Origin: Filosporella fistucella
Taxonomy: Eukaryota; Ascomycota; Leotiomycetes; Helotiales
Length of the DNA stretch: 64,000 nt
Direction: 5' to 3'
Assembly: GCA_030077755.1 (NCBI GenBank)
Contig: JAQJZZ010000018.1
Coordinates: 1,054,001-1,118,000, forward strand
Shown: piece after piece, positions 44,231 through 55,820 of the stretch
How positions within the stretch are numbered: position 1 is the first letter of the stretch
How the letters are laid out: every line of letters starts with the position of its first letter
The notes under the pieces: generated by a model
The model's database searches: none
The model's input: the letters and a program-made list of their open reading frames with translations, nothing else
What the model was told of the DNA's origin: nothing
Position numbers and translations under genes: made by a program

Positions 44231-45535
44231 ATGTCGACATTAGCCTCAAAAGTCCTCTTCTGGATTTTGCTGCTGTTTCTTGCTGGGGCATACGCGGACA
44301 ATCCATCAGTGGGACATCCTCTCCCAAAGTGTGCGGTAAGATGAGTTTGCCTCAGAGACATTCAAATGCTAACCGTCATCAGTACTCATGTGCCAATGAC
44401 ATGATTACCCAATCAGCGGTATTAGTCTGTTCAAATAGAGAAAATGGGTTTCCAGACTTGGAATCTTGTGCACGAAGTGCGTCGTCGGCTTGCCAAAGCT
44501 ATGAGGTATATCACACGACCCAGTGGGCAGAAGATATCTGTAATTTAAAAGGTATGTATAATACTACTCAGTTTTTAATGACTCATTTTGATGGAAACCT
44601 AGGCAAGGGGCCCGATAGCCCAATCACTGATATCGTCTCTGAACTCTTCCCAATATCCGTTGCGACCACTTCAACATCTTCTTTAGTAGGAAGCAGTACT
44701 TCTCTATCAAGTGACACTTTATCTACTATCACTGTTGTCGTGACACCCAAGTCCACCGTGACTCTTATTCGGAGCGAGTTTCTGACCCCCAAGCAGGTGA
44801 GTTCTGTTCTCAAGAAGGCAAGAATCCGCAAGTTAATGCTTTCTCAATCTTCAGACTGATAATACTCAATCCCTTTCGACTCGGTTGATCAGCACTCTCT
44901 CTATCAACACTCTACTCGACGCGCAGTCATCGACACAACAAAATGGACTAAATCCAACTACACCATCGACTCTCGATACGACTCAGCCTCTGCCCGCAAC
45001 ATATAACCCAGCTGCAACTACCTCATCCCCAACGTCCGCGCCTTCCGCAGCAGTAGTCGCATCAGTGAATCATGATGACCATCACCTGGGCACAAATATG
45101 AAAGTGGTTATTGGTATTAGCACTGGAGCTGCATTGACAATCCTATTCGGAGCTGGACTTGCCTCCTTCTGTTGCTTCCGACGACGTCGACACAACCAGC
45201 ATCAAGGATCGAATACTATAGATGGAGCATACGGCGATGTGCTACCAGTGGCGGATCTGAGCAGTGACTTCAGTGGAACTACCTTTGGAAATGGCCAAGG
45301 ATTTTCGGAGCAGAAAGAACAGCCAGCCGGCATGGTGGAGCTTCCCAGTCCAATGCCCGAGACGACTACCGTTGAGAAGAGTGATGCTGCAACAGAGCAG
45401 AGCAATGTTACTCCAGAATCGGGGGCTGTCTCAACAGCGCAGAAGAATATCACCACTGAGTTGGATGGTGCTGAGATGAAGGAGAGGAAGCATGAGGCTG
45501 CGCTTCGGGCTTTTGCATCTGAACTGGCAGCATGA
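44231..45535 (+). CDS. Secreted/surface single-pass protein with CFEM-like head
   Basis: Exons 44231-44335, 44383-44551, 44603-44796 and 44855-45535 give 382 residues. Residues 1-22 form a clear signal peptide (KVLFWILLLFLAGAYA). Residues 34-87 carry six Cys in a CFEM-like order (LPKCAYSC, VLVC, LESC, SSAC, EDIC), but the CxC pair of a standard eight-Cys CFEM is absent. A long Ser/Thr-rich stem follows, then one transmembrane segment at about 240-263 (VVIGISTGAALTILFGAGLA), a CC-RRRR stop-transfer and a hydrophilic cytosolic tail. This is the layout of fungal wall sensors and adhesin-like proteins. The 51-bp second intron is in frame without stops. The function (sensor, adhesin or haem/iron binding) is inference. 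Confidence 0.78.
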
Positions 45536-47036
45536 TGACGATGGGAAATTGTGTTGATTGGTTTGTACTTTTGGGCATTCAAAAAGCAGACATAGTAAAG
45601 CAAGGTTATTAATGAAAACTTAATGACAGAGTCTTGTGAAATTGACAAAGTCTCAAAAATCTTGAGTTTTGGGAACTGTGAATTTTGTGAAAGAATCGTG
45701 CTTCCCAAAAATTCAAGGGCAGGTGAATTGAAGGCTGTACAAGTACATGCTACGTTCCTTCTCGAGAAGGAGATCGAGCGACGGTCCCTTTTTCGGCACA
45801 GCCAGTACTTGGATTGCAGTTTCTCAAAATTTTCTCGGAAAGTCTAATATTTTCTACTACCTCGCATCCGAATTCTGAAGCTCGTTATCTTCCTGCATAT
45901 GATAGCAAATCTCGCAAAGCATGAGCCAACAAAAATTGGCAGACGTAACGCAACTCTAATCAAGAGTCACAGACTTCGTACACAAAAAACGTGCTCTCTC
46001 CCATGTTAAATCAAATGCATCACCGCCAAGACGCGTGAGCAGTCAAAGCCTCGAAAGGCGCAACCTGAAACCAGTTGCAAAAGACCATTTGTGCCAAGCT
46101 CAGGTACCCCGAAGCTCCTAATTGTCAGGATACAAGCCTTGCTGTCACTGCGTAGCAATACGAGACGGAACCGGAGGTACACCCGAGCAGACATTTAGAG
46201 TTTGAACTATTCTGGATGAGCGGAAATGGTCGAAGGGGGAAACAGAAAATAAAGTGAGGGTCCGACATGGTTCGAGAGATGTTGACAAGCTCTGGAAATC
46301 GTCCATTTCTTGAAGATGAGGTACGAGGTACTTTCCATGGTCAGCAATAACTCCTAGATATGCTCAGGGGTTGTAGTGGAATGTTCACTGTTCAGAGACT
46401 GGCGCTTAGGACTTGGAGACTCCATAAAATCGGCTCGGTATCATCAGATCACGAGCGGCAACGGTGCAACTAGGTGACTAGGGCAGATATGGGTATGTCG
46501 ATCTCAGAGATAAACTAAACGGACGTCCGACTCAATCACAGACCTTCTATTTTGTCCAAGACCCATTTATGTCTTCAACAATTTCCACCTGCGAGAACGA
46601 GAAATATGTTCCATGTGCCAATGCAGACACGAGACTTGGTTTTGTGTCATCACATGCGATTCTGCGGGGAAAATATCGATGACGGCGAAATTATGCGTGA
46701 CAAGACGGATCATTACTGAGCGCCGAATTGTGCATTATCTGCTACGAAATGCGTCTTGGAAATTTTCAATGTTTGTGCTGTAGGAACAGGGAATTTCCTA
46801 CTTTGTATTTTACGCTCTACAAGTCTCTTAATACCAATTGCATGGGTATGTATGCGGTACTCAACTCAGGCATGGCAGCCGTTCGATTCAGTGGAACGGA
46901 GAACCTTTCTACTGCTTTTCCGTGAAAATTAGGAGAGAAGTCCATTGCCTATTATGGACACCATTGCTAACGACAGTATGTATCGGTCACTAAACTCAGT
47001 CTCTGACGCCTGCCCACCCAATCCCCGATACCCAAT
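45536..47036. other. Intergenic, nothing recognised
   Basis: About 1.5 kb between convergent genes. Small ORFs (45623-45847, 46006-46194, 46728-46925) lack domains. No RNA gene, repeat or transposon signature seen. Confidence 0.5.
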
Positions 47037-48894
47037 TTAGACCTCAATCAACACCGGCTTCGCCTCTACGATCGGCTCCTTCTTCTCAATTACAACAGGT
47101 TCCTCATCCAGTATCTCCTGTCCTGTCTTACCTCCAGTGCTGCCATCATTGATGTCATCCCATCCCCTCTTGATAGCTGCCAGCCTCTCCTCACTCACTG
47201 GCTTGGCATCGAACAAGAACTTCTCTGGCTTCGCAATCAACAAGCTGGTGTATTTCGCCATTGGCACATCCACTTCTCGACCCCATGAATTCTTCTTCTT
47301 GCTAATATCGAACGCCCAAGCCAGTCCGCCCATGACCAGGAATAATTCTTGCTCAACAATGTCTACTCCCTGACATGTCCGTCGACCAAAGCCAAATTGA
47401 GAGAAGCCTTTCAGAGTTGGATATTGAGAAAGCGGCTCGCGATACGTGGGGTAAGAAGGGAGCAACCAGCGCTCGGGACGGAACGAATCAGGATCGGGGT
47501 AGATATTCTGATCTCTCGTGATTCCCTAAGCGAAAACATCAGCTCGTAGATCATAACATGCATTAGGAAGATATAGCTTACCCATTCGAGCGCATGGATC
47601 GTCGCTCCAGCAGGGATGAAATACCCATTGTAGACATCGTCCGTCTCTAGGCAATGCGGGATACCTGGAGCGCTAGTTAATTATATGTTACAGCTCAGCT
47701 TGCAGTGGTGATCTTACCAGTAGGGACTGGAGGTCTCCAACGGACAACCTCTTTCACGACAGCTCGCAGTGTGGGAAGGTTATGTCGATCCTCCCACTCC
47801 GGGCATCGGTCACCGCAGACCTGCTTGAATTCCTCACGCAATTTGGCTTGCCATTCGGGATAATGACACATAGCCAGAATGTAACTCTGCAAAGGACTTC
47901 CTATCGTCAAGGCTCCGGCGATGGCCATCATACCGACCACATACTGGCCTTCCTCGTCTCGTAGACCGCTCTTCTCTTGCTCTGCAAGAAACATCTTTGT
48001 CAAGCTCGGTACTGCATCGCCTTTGCTAACTTCATCTCTAACTCCGTTCATAGCGTCACGGAAGAATCGGCTTTCTCTCTCATGTCTAGTATTCTCGGCT
48101 TTCTTCCATGGGCTCAACCATGAAGGGAGATATCTGAGAGGTGCAACTACATTTGGGACCGCGCCGGATGGACTGATAGTGACCAAGAGACCAAAGGTAC
48201 CGACACGAAGCTCTGGGGCGTGAGCTGCTGAGCCCCATGATAGTCGTGAGATAGTTCGACTGGTATATTCCTCAATATGAGAGATGTAGTTCGAAGGGTC
48301 ATTAGACATTTGAAACAATAATCGCTTGCATTCCATGGTCGGGTAAGAATAGTTGTTGTCATTCGCTGCTCTTGTCATGATCTGATGGGCATATTTCCTT
48401 TGACGCTTCCAGGTTTCTGTAAAACTGTAAGTGAGGGACTCAGGTATGTTCAGGGATTGGGCATACCGGTTCGACCAAGCAACGCCAAGTAATCCCCTGA
48501 TGTTCTGTTATCAGGAAGGTTGGGGATCACGGGACGGTCTGAGTAAATTGCTCCACGTTTGGCAAGCAAATCGTTGGCAATTTGTTCATCTGATATCCAG
48601 ACATGCACAGAGCCGAAAATCTCCATTTGATAGATTGGTCCATACTCTTTAGACCACTCGTAGAACTTCAACCAAGTAGAGTCGCTGGGAACATCATGAA
48701 CACGTCCAATGAAGGGAAGACCTGAAAGAATATTCGTCAGCGAAGGTCAGCTTGAATGAGATGAATATCCTACCTTTTGGTCCAGGAAGAGCACGAACGC
48801 CAGGGGGGAGCCTCTTGCTATGTTGGTATCTTCTAACATAATATACGACTGCTAAAAAGACGCACAAAAAGGCAAAGAGAGTGAGGGAGATCAT
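47037..48894 (-). CDS. Cytochrome P450 monooxygenase
   Basis: ER-anchored haem-thiolate oxygenase of unknown substrate. Five exons, read 48894-48774, 48721-48467, 48416-47718, 47664-47582 and 47525-47037, give 548 residues with 50-56 bp introns. Residues 2-21 are the N-terminal anchor, followed by the Pro-rich hinge (RLPPGVRALPGPKGLPFIG). The ExxR motif of helix K is E348-R351 (KEVVRWRPP), the PERW region is 403-406, and the haem loop FGFGRRTCQG places the axial ligand at C437. Helix I reads AGALTIGSP (292-300) instead of the common AGxxTT, so the usual acid-Thr pair is not evident. The last 60 residues, Glu/Lys/Ile-rich, extend beyond the normal P450 end. No biosynthetic cluster is visible around it. 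Confidence 0.93.
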
Positions 48895-51034
48895 CTTGAA
48901 CGAAAGTCAATTTCCAGGTCAAGAGACCTTCAGCAGTCAGAAGTAGAAATTATCTAGAGCGGCCCCTCGTCTTCATGTAGTGTACAATATATAACTTCGG
49001 TTCCGACGGCCAAGAGACGGCTCAGAATATGCAAGCTTTATTCTCCTTGGGATCGGACGGGATCGTACCACAACTATTCTCGTCATAGGAAGCATTATGG
49101 ACTTGAAGTTGGGGATCTCCGTAGCATACTCAAACCATCGTCGTCCCGCATGAGGACTAGGCAGGGGTGCGAGAAGATGTCGCTTTTGATGATGCACCAA
49201 AAAAGGTCGGTAAGCAGTCTACGTACGGCACTGCCCGTAGGCGCCTACTGTCCAACCATCGCACAGATTGCACTAGCTAACTCTACTCCGCCAATACGGT
49301 ACGATGTTTGGACCAGCAAAGAGGAAGGTTTGCACAGTGCAAGCAACAAATATAGCACGAATTGTAGATAACACTCTTGAAACAACATGGGGAGAGACGA
49401 CGATACCAAGCATGGGAAAAACCGGGAAAGACTTGGCTAGAGTTGGGTACATCACAACAGCGGCTGGTAATACAAAATCTAGATTAGATTACGACCAGGG
49501 CTGGTGTTATATTTGATATGATTAACCCCAATCAGGGCTGTGGGTATAAATTATACATCTTATCTCCTTGAGGTTCATCGACGTATTTTGGGTGGCGACA
49601 ACATACATTTCCAATTGAGAATGGACTGGGCAACTTTAATTGAACCCAGGGTGCTCCACCTTGGAAGCTCTCCCCATCTATGCAATTGAGAATATTGTTG
49701 CTCTTCCCGAAAAATTTGACACGGACGTCGTGTGGCGCCGGGTAGGCGCTTGTTAAATGTCCGAGAGCCAGGAACAATAAACAGCCATGCTGTGGCACGG
49801 TGATACCACAGAGTTTGACGAACTGCTGAAGAAGACGATGATGAACGCGGAAAGGTCTATGCGCTGTTGAGAAGCATTCGATCAACGAATATGAGACAGC
49901 TCAACCTAGAAAAGGTGAATTCATAAGGTTTCGCCATCATATCTTGCAGCCAGGAACGAAAACATGAGCTGACAGATTCGGGCTCGCCCTCAAAGCACCA
50001 ATCACATTCCCATACACAAAGCCCGTGCAGATGGATCTGGTGCAATGCAGAGCATTAATCAATACCAGGAAAGTTTGCGAATACGCCAACAACCCGCGCA
50101 ACTTTCCAGGATAGAAGTTCCCAATTCGCGTTATCAGCTCTTAAGAAATCCACGATGCAGGTTGTCGGTGCACACTTTCCTCGTTCAAGAGTTTCAAGGA
50201 TCTTCACGGGGTAGTAGATTATTCCCCGCGGTTTTTAGGACAATTTTGTTCTTCCAAAAGTCCTAAGCGTGGACCATGCGTGAACCAGTGATGTTGGATC
50301 TGATAATGATGGCTTACAAGGATGTATGGTAAGCAGCCGATTGAAGAAACTGTAGGAACATCATCACATAACACCCTATTTTTAGCGAGGAACTGTCGGA
50401 GGCTATATATACCGCAAATGTCTTCCCATTGCATGGAGTGTACCAGACAAAATGTAAGAGTGGAACTTCAAGCAACAGCCAGGAGAAGCTGGATAGAGGA
50501 CTTACGGCATGCTTATCTTTCATTGCGTAATTGTATGTTCTCGAACCATAGACCGAGTAGGATTGCCGTGGTTCGCAGAAATCAAAGTAGTAATCGGACG
50601 ATTGGGTGACGAACGAGACAAGCTAATTTATCCATAGAGGCCTTCATTCCTGGCTATAAAGGATACAACACAACATGACTTTTGGAATATTGCGACCTTC
50701 CATCGCACATGGCACCCATCACGAATTGATTCGGCAAGCAAAAATAGATGCCATAATGCTGGGTTTTCCCAGGGCAAGTTTTAGGAGCCACTTCAGGCCA
50801 TCCAATTTGTCCCCATAGTGACCATCCCATGTATGATCCGGTATTGCTCGTAGGCTAAACGCATCCCGATCTCCTGCTCCTTGCCATGAACAACAGTATG
50901 TTGTTCATCGGGTCAGTAGGTATCCCGCGTCGTCAACAATCTAATCTTCCAAAAGCTGGATTGCTGGGTGGGAAATTCTGTAACCAACCTCATTGTGAGT
51001 TTCGTATCGACTGACCATGCAGATGGTACACATT
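48895..51034. other. Intergenic, weak small-ORF signals only
   Basis: About 2.1 kb. Minus strand 49532-49885 is open and contains a hydrophobic stretch followed by a plausible secreted segment (LLFLALGHLTSAYPAP) but has no ATG at the head of the frame. Plus 50322-50609 and minus 50314-50523 have no domains. Nothing can be assigned. Confidence 0.4.
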
Positions 51035-52280
51035 TCACGACGAGTACTGCAGCTCTAATCCAATAGCTCTGAATGGTTGATCCCTTCTCTTCATATCAAT
51101 GGAACACCCAAGAGTAAACAGGAGCTCTTTGATTCTGCCTTCCCACAGCAGACCAATCTTCCAATTCTGATCCATTCTGGCCTTCAGTACCCCAGCGACT
51201 TGCTCTGGCTCAGGAGCGGAAACTTGCTCATCCGGATCAAGCCTCCAGGCCAATTTGGCTGCCATGCTCCTTTCTTTCTTTTGTGGGATTCTCGCTTTCA
51301 TCCTCCATAGCTCAAATCCAAGCACAACATCGCTCTCATAGCTGTACACATTGAAGTCGAATTTCGAGCAAAGTGCCAGGTTTTTCCCTGCTTTGACTGC
51401 ATATGTGGTGCTCAGATTTCCCATCAATGGATTCAAGGTAAGAGTAGCTGTTAAGGGAACGCCTTTGTGAGCAGGTAATGTTGCGAATCTGCCGCCAAAG
51501 CTGACGCCACCGGACTTGTTCAATGACCCGTAATACATCTCAGCACCTGCACTGAAACGGCCGTAAAATCTGTCCTCAGTCCTCGGCGGTTCGATCATCT
51601 CTTGTCGTGGATCTCGACCGAAATTATAAAGGCCACGCAGCCCAATTAGCCCACCATCTGTGGAATACAACGTCTCGGCGCTGTATTTGCCGACATCGTA
51701 CTGATGGAGAGCCAATATGGTACCACCATTTCTCAGTCGACTATCACTGACAGCAGACAGTTTCAGCTGTTGTGTTGGGCTAATTCTGCGGAGGTACAGT
51801 GCTTCCAACGTGCTTTGTGGTAGGTAGAGACGTCCATATAGGAGAGTATCGCGTTTGTCGGTCCGCCTTCCACCCTGCCATTCTTCCCACATCCATGATT
51901 CATCGGATTTCCTTAACTCTTGGATCTGTCTGTAGCCACGGATCACATCGTGTAATTCAATTTTCCCGCTCTGCGCCTCGTTGTGGAGAGGGACAGAGGT
52001 GTACAGATACGACAGTGAGCCATCGACCAGGCCGACGCTTCCAATGGCATATGATGTCGCGAAGTTAGGGGACGAAAGCGAGGAAAGATTAAACCGCAGC
52101 CCTCGAGGCGTCTCAAAATCGAGAAGAGCTGAGTATTTGTTAGTGCTGATCTTGAGAATTATTGCGCTTTGAGAAGGGATTACCTCTTGCTGTCGCAGTC
52201 AAATGAGAGTACGAATTCTCATGATCCCAATGCGACACATTGTAGAACGCATGTTGCACATAGTCCATAAACTCCAACAT
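51035..52280 (-). CDS. MDM10: Mitochondrial outer-membrane protein Mdm10
   Basis: Beta-barrel of the outer mitochondrial membrane; part of the ER-mitochondria tether ERMES and, separately, of the SAM assembly complex. Two exons, read 52280-52184 and 52128-51035 (55-bp intron with GCACTAACA branch), give 396 residues. The N-terminus MLEFMDYVQHAFYNVSHWDHENSYSHL is characteristic of fungal Mdm10, followed by LLDFETPRGLRFNLSSLSSPNFATSY and the long series of amphipathic strands (GLRGLYNFG, YGRFSAGAEMYYGSLNKSGGVSFGGRF, PLTATLTLNPLMGNLSTTYAVKAG). The C-terminal end (GIRKE-like IGLLWEGRIKELLFTLGCSID, FRAIGLELQYSS) is the final strands. It shares a 215-bp promoter with MRT4. Confidence 0.95.
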
Positions 52281-52495
52281 CTCTCATTAGAGCCAGTGAG
52301 TGGTAAATTGCTTCGAGGAGCTCGAACGCATTCTTTGACTAGAGCAAAGCAGGTTGCCCCATGTTTGAATTAAGCTACGAGGAACTGTCGGTGCACGGGC
52401 CCGATTGGTTTTCTCTTTATCGACGATAAAGAAAAAAAAACCAAAATCCGCAGTGATATTTCCCCACCAAACTCTCCACGCTCAGCGACTACAAG
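52281..52495. promoter_or_regulatory. Shared divergent promoter MDM10/MRT4
   Basis: Only 215 bp separate the two start codons. The segment has a short A-run (about 52430-52442) near the MRT4 side and no obvious TATA box. Both promoters and leaders must fit in it. Confidence 0.65.
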
Positions 52496-53306
52496 ATGCC
52501 CAAATCAAAGCGCCAAAAGATCGTGCACCTGACCAAGGTTGATAAGAAGGGAAAGGAGTTGACCCTGAAGCTATTCGCCAATGTTCGAGAATGTTTGGAT
52601 CAATACCAATATTGCTTCGTCTTCTCGGTTGAGAACATGCGCAACACATATTTGAAGGATGTGCGAAATGAATTCAATGATAGCAGGTACAAATTACTGC
52701 CCTGGATCTGCTGGTAATGCTGATCAGGAGTAGAATATTCTTCGGCAAGACGAAGGTCATGGCCAAAGCCCTAGGATCCTCTCCGGAAGACGAATACCAA
52801 CCCTCCACACATCTCCTCTCCAAATACCTTGTCGGGAACGTTGGACTTATCTTCACAAACCGCGAGCCGAGCGCCATTCAAGAATATTTCACTTCATTTT
52901 CAAAGACAGACTTTGCGCGCGCAGGCACCCCTGCCACGAGAGCATTCGTGGTACCAGCTGGGATTGTAAATTCTATGGGAGGAGAGATTGATGCTGAACA
53001 GGATGTGCCAATGTCCCATAGTCTGGAACCCGAATTGAGAAAGCTGAACATGCCCACAACTTTGACCAAAGGAAAGATTACCCTGGAAAACCCATACACA
53101 GTATGCAAGGAGGGAGATGTGTTGGACAGTCGACAAACGAGGTTACTGAAGTTGTTCGGAGTTGCAACATCAGATTTCACTATACAGTTAAAAGCGTACG
53201 TTCCTACTTTATGACATAATATTTTTTAGCGACTAACAATCACAGATACTGGAGCGCGGCAACGAATGAGGTCACTGAAGTTGAAGCTGAATCTATGGAG
53301 GAATAA
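52496..53306 (+). CDS. MRT4: Ribosome assembly factor Mrt4
   Basis: Nucleolar paralogue of ribosomal stalk protein P0 (uL10) that holds the stalk site on pre-60S particles until P0 replaces it. Exons 52496-52686, 52734-53195 and 53246-53306 (introns 47 and 50 bp) give 237 residues, close to the yeast length. The basic N-terminus [21 protein letters not shown] is typical; [40 protein letters not shown] and [16 protein letters not shown] follow in the L10 fold order. The P0 C-terminal acidic stalk tail is absent, as expected for Mrt4. Confidence 0.95.
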
Positions 53307-53863
53307 AGCATTGTATTGCTTGAAGTCCTATTTTCTATCGTATCATACAAATCAGGGGGATTACCATTGGCGTTCCGGGCGCTACCTTATTAGGGGAAAT
53401 CAAAAGAACAATTTTTGCCTGCCTGAGCCACCACTTCTTACCGCCGCTTTTCCACCAATTTTGATAATACAAGCAAGAATCCGTTTGAGGCCTAAAGTCA
53501 GATGTATAGACCTAAATGTCTTACCTCTGACTTTACTACCAACCAGCGCCAGACGCATGCTCACCAAGCAAAGACGAATGGTGCAAAGAAGTTGAACCAA
53601 TTCCCGTGTGAACCACCAGTAGATGAAATGTCGTACAGTCGGAGGGGGTCGGGTTACCACGATGAAATTGAAGGATTTTCTGGTTTGTTGATAGCAGCAA
53701 TGTTAAATCGAGCCTTTGGGATTGTGGCAAGTTTCAGTCGCTGATGACAATACTACCTTGGTGAAAGTGCATCGAAAATCGCTTACCCCTGGTGATGAAG
53801 GGAAGAAAGATTGAATACTCGAGAAACCCACCACAAGACAAACCGCTTGATGTCCTGCTGCAT
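53307..53863. other. Convergent intergenic region
   Basis: A 557-bp gap between the 3' ends of MRT4 and the U1-70K gene. Short ORFs on both strands (53400-53660 minus, 53502-53744 plus) show no domain. Two terminators are expected here. Confidence 0.45.
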
Positions 53864-55623
53864 CTAGTATCTCCGCAGTTTGCGAGGATCCTCTTCATAC
53901 CCATTTGGCTCGTAAGACCGCTTTCGTGAGTCGTCTTCTCGTGGGCGGCCACCACCATAGCCTCCATCTCGGTCTCTGTCACGATAACCGCCATCTCTTG
54001 GTCTTACCGGCTCCATATTGCTACCACTTCCACCCCGAGGAGCTCCATCCCGGTCGCCGTAACCTCTGTTGCCGCCACGATATCCGCTGTTCCTATCTTC
54101 AAATGAGCGACCGCCACCTCGCGAGTCATACCCACCCGCTGGCGCTGAAGTGCCGTTTCGATCTGGGGATCCAGAAAGGCCTCCTCTGCCACCTCCAAAT
54201 CCGCCGCCGCCGCGACCACCTGGACCAGCTGGAGCGTTAGGAGGAGGAGCGCCGTATCCATTTGATCCTCCAGAATACCCACCGCCGCCGCCACCTCCAC
54301 GATCACCACCATAACCTCCTCGTGAGAATCCTCCACCTCCTTGGTATCCAATGCCACCTCGTCCTCCACCGTAGCCTCCACGATCCTGGAAACCGCCTCG
54401 GAAACCACCTCGGCCTCTGCCACCTTCAAAGCCTCCACGGAATCCGCCTCTGAAACCGCCTGGTCCACCTGGAGGTCCATTGAAACTGCCAGGGCCAACG
54501 GGTCGAGGAGGAGCTGCTTTGGTGTATCCTCTACCTCCAAGTCCACCTCCAAATCGGCGAGGCTTCCAGCCTTTGACTGTTCGGCCACGTTCAACATCTA
54601 CCTTGATGCGTCGATCTTTGATACGAATACCATCACAGTTATCTAGAGCAGCTGTTCACGAAGCGCGAGCAAGGCGCAATTGTCAGTCATTTTGCCCATA
54701 CTTGAATACCTTAAGTTGGGCAGGAGACAGAAAGAAAAGAAGGGCAAGCTTGAGGGCCACATCTTAACAAATGAGACCATTTGGTAGAGATCCGGCGAGC
54801 AAGGTTGTAGGGTGTGGGGATGCGGTCATGTTTACCTCTCATATCTTTCTCTCGCTCATAGACCACAAAAGCATAACCACGATGCTTCTTTTTCTTCTTG
54901 TTCGGCTTTTCATCTTGATGTGTGTCAACAACAATGCGAATCTGTAATATTAGCATATGGAAAGGTAGGATGGATAGAGAAATTTACTCTTTCAATTGGG
55001 CCAAAACGTGCAAACTCTTTTTCCAAATCTTCTTCAGTTGCTTCGTAACTCAGTCGCGCGACGATAAGTGTTTTGAAAGCGTCGCCGCGAATACTTGGAT
55101 CCTCTTGAGGTTTGTCTAAAACAAAAAGTTAGCATATCTGACAATCACCGAGACACTCGTGCCCAGAATTCGGACAGGGGAGTGAAGATAAAAGGTTGTC
55201 GAAACAAATAACGCCGGGCAGCAGCTCACACGACAGAGGTCCTTCCTTCAAAAGCTTCTCCTGTCGCGTCTTCTTCTCTAACTTTTGAAGATCGCGCTTC
55301 TGAAGCCAACTCAGGGTTGGTTCGTAGACGTCCGTTTTCTTGTATTCTTCGAGAGCAGGCAGAAACTGCGCAAGGCCAGTGACAGCTGCTGTCTTGCGTT
55401 CTTGTGGCGCATGATCGGAGGGAGGTAGGTAACGTAGAGCTGGACGCGGTGCAAAAAGAGCGAGACTGTAATGGGTCAGTAATGTGCACTTCAATAAAAA
55501 GGTGACTTGAAGCTTGCGAGGTCGCCTTCAGCCTGCGAAGGCAAGCCAGTGCAACGTCAAAGTTGGAGGCGGCACTTCATCGCCGAGACAAACTTACAGA
55601 TTTGGGGGGAGCTTGTCCGTCAT
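53864..55623 (-). CDS. SNP1: U1 snRNP 70-kDa protein
   Basis: Binds stem-loop I of U1 snRNA and helps recognise 5' splice sites. Five exons, read 55623-55598, 55465-55230, 55115-54988, 54941-54836 and 54651-53864, give 427 residues. The N-terminus [24 protein letters not shown] is the U1-70K family opening, followed by the helical segment [19 protein letters not shown]. One RRM has RNP2 as KTLIVARLS and RNP1 as [10 protein letters not shown], split over three exons, then [30 protein letters not shown], matching the family extension. The final 240 residues are a Gly/Arg/Ser/Asp-rich tail with many RGG and GGF/GGY repeats in place of the RS-rich tail of animals. Introns 1, 2 and 4 are 132, 114 and 184 bp, long for this genome. 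It shares a short promoter with mL43. Confidence 0.94.
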
Positions 55624-55820
55624 CTTGAGGCAGATCGAGTGAGATACCGAGTTGTTGGTTCTCACCTCTGAGAGATGTCGTTAGAGTTGGAAAGTTTGAT
55701 GGAGTCGCGTTCAGGAGACATTTCGAGTGAGCCTGGAATGCGCACGGACCAACCAACTTTTATTCGAGCCTCATCACGCTGATTCAACGACAGTGCAAAT
55801 TCATATTCAAAGCAATCAAA
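55624..55820. promoter_or_regulatory. Shared divergent promoter SNP1/mL43
   Basis: Only 197 bp separate the start codons of the U1-70K gene (minus) and the mitochondrial ribosomal protein gene (plus). No TATA box is evident. Confidence 0.65.

Noticed and set aside
51799..52172. Plus-strand ORFs over the MDM10 N-terminal half
   Set aside because: They are shadows of the Mdm10 frame, which is recognisable from its first residue.
54069..54767. Pro-rich plus-strand ORFs opposite the U1-70K tail
   Set aside because: They are complements of GGN/CGN codons in the RGG tail, with no independent support.
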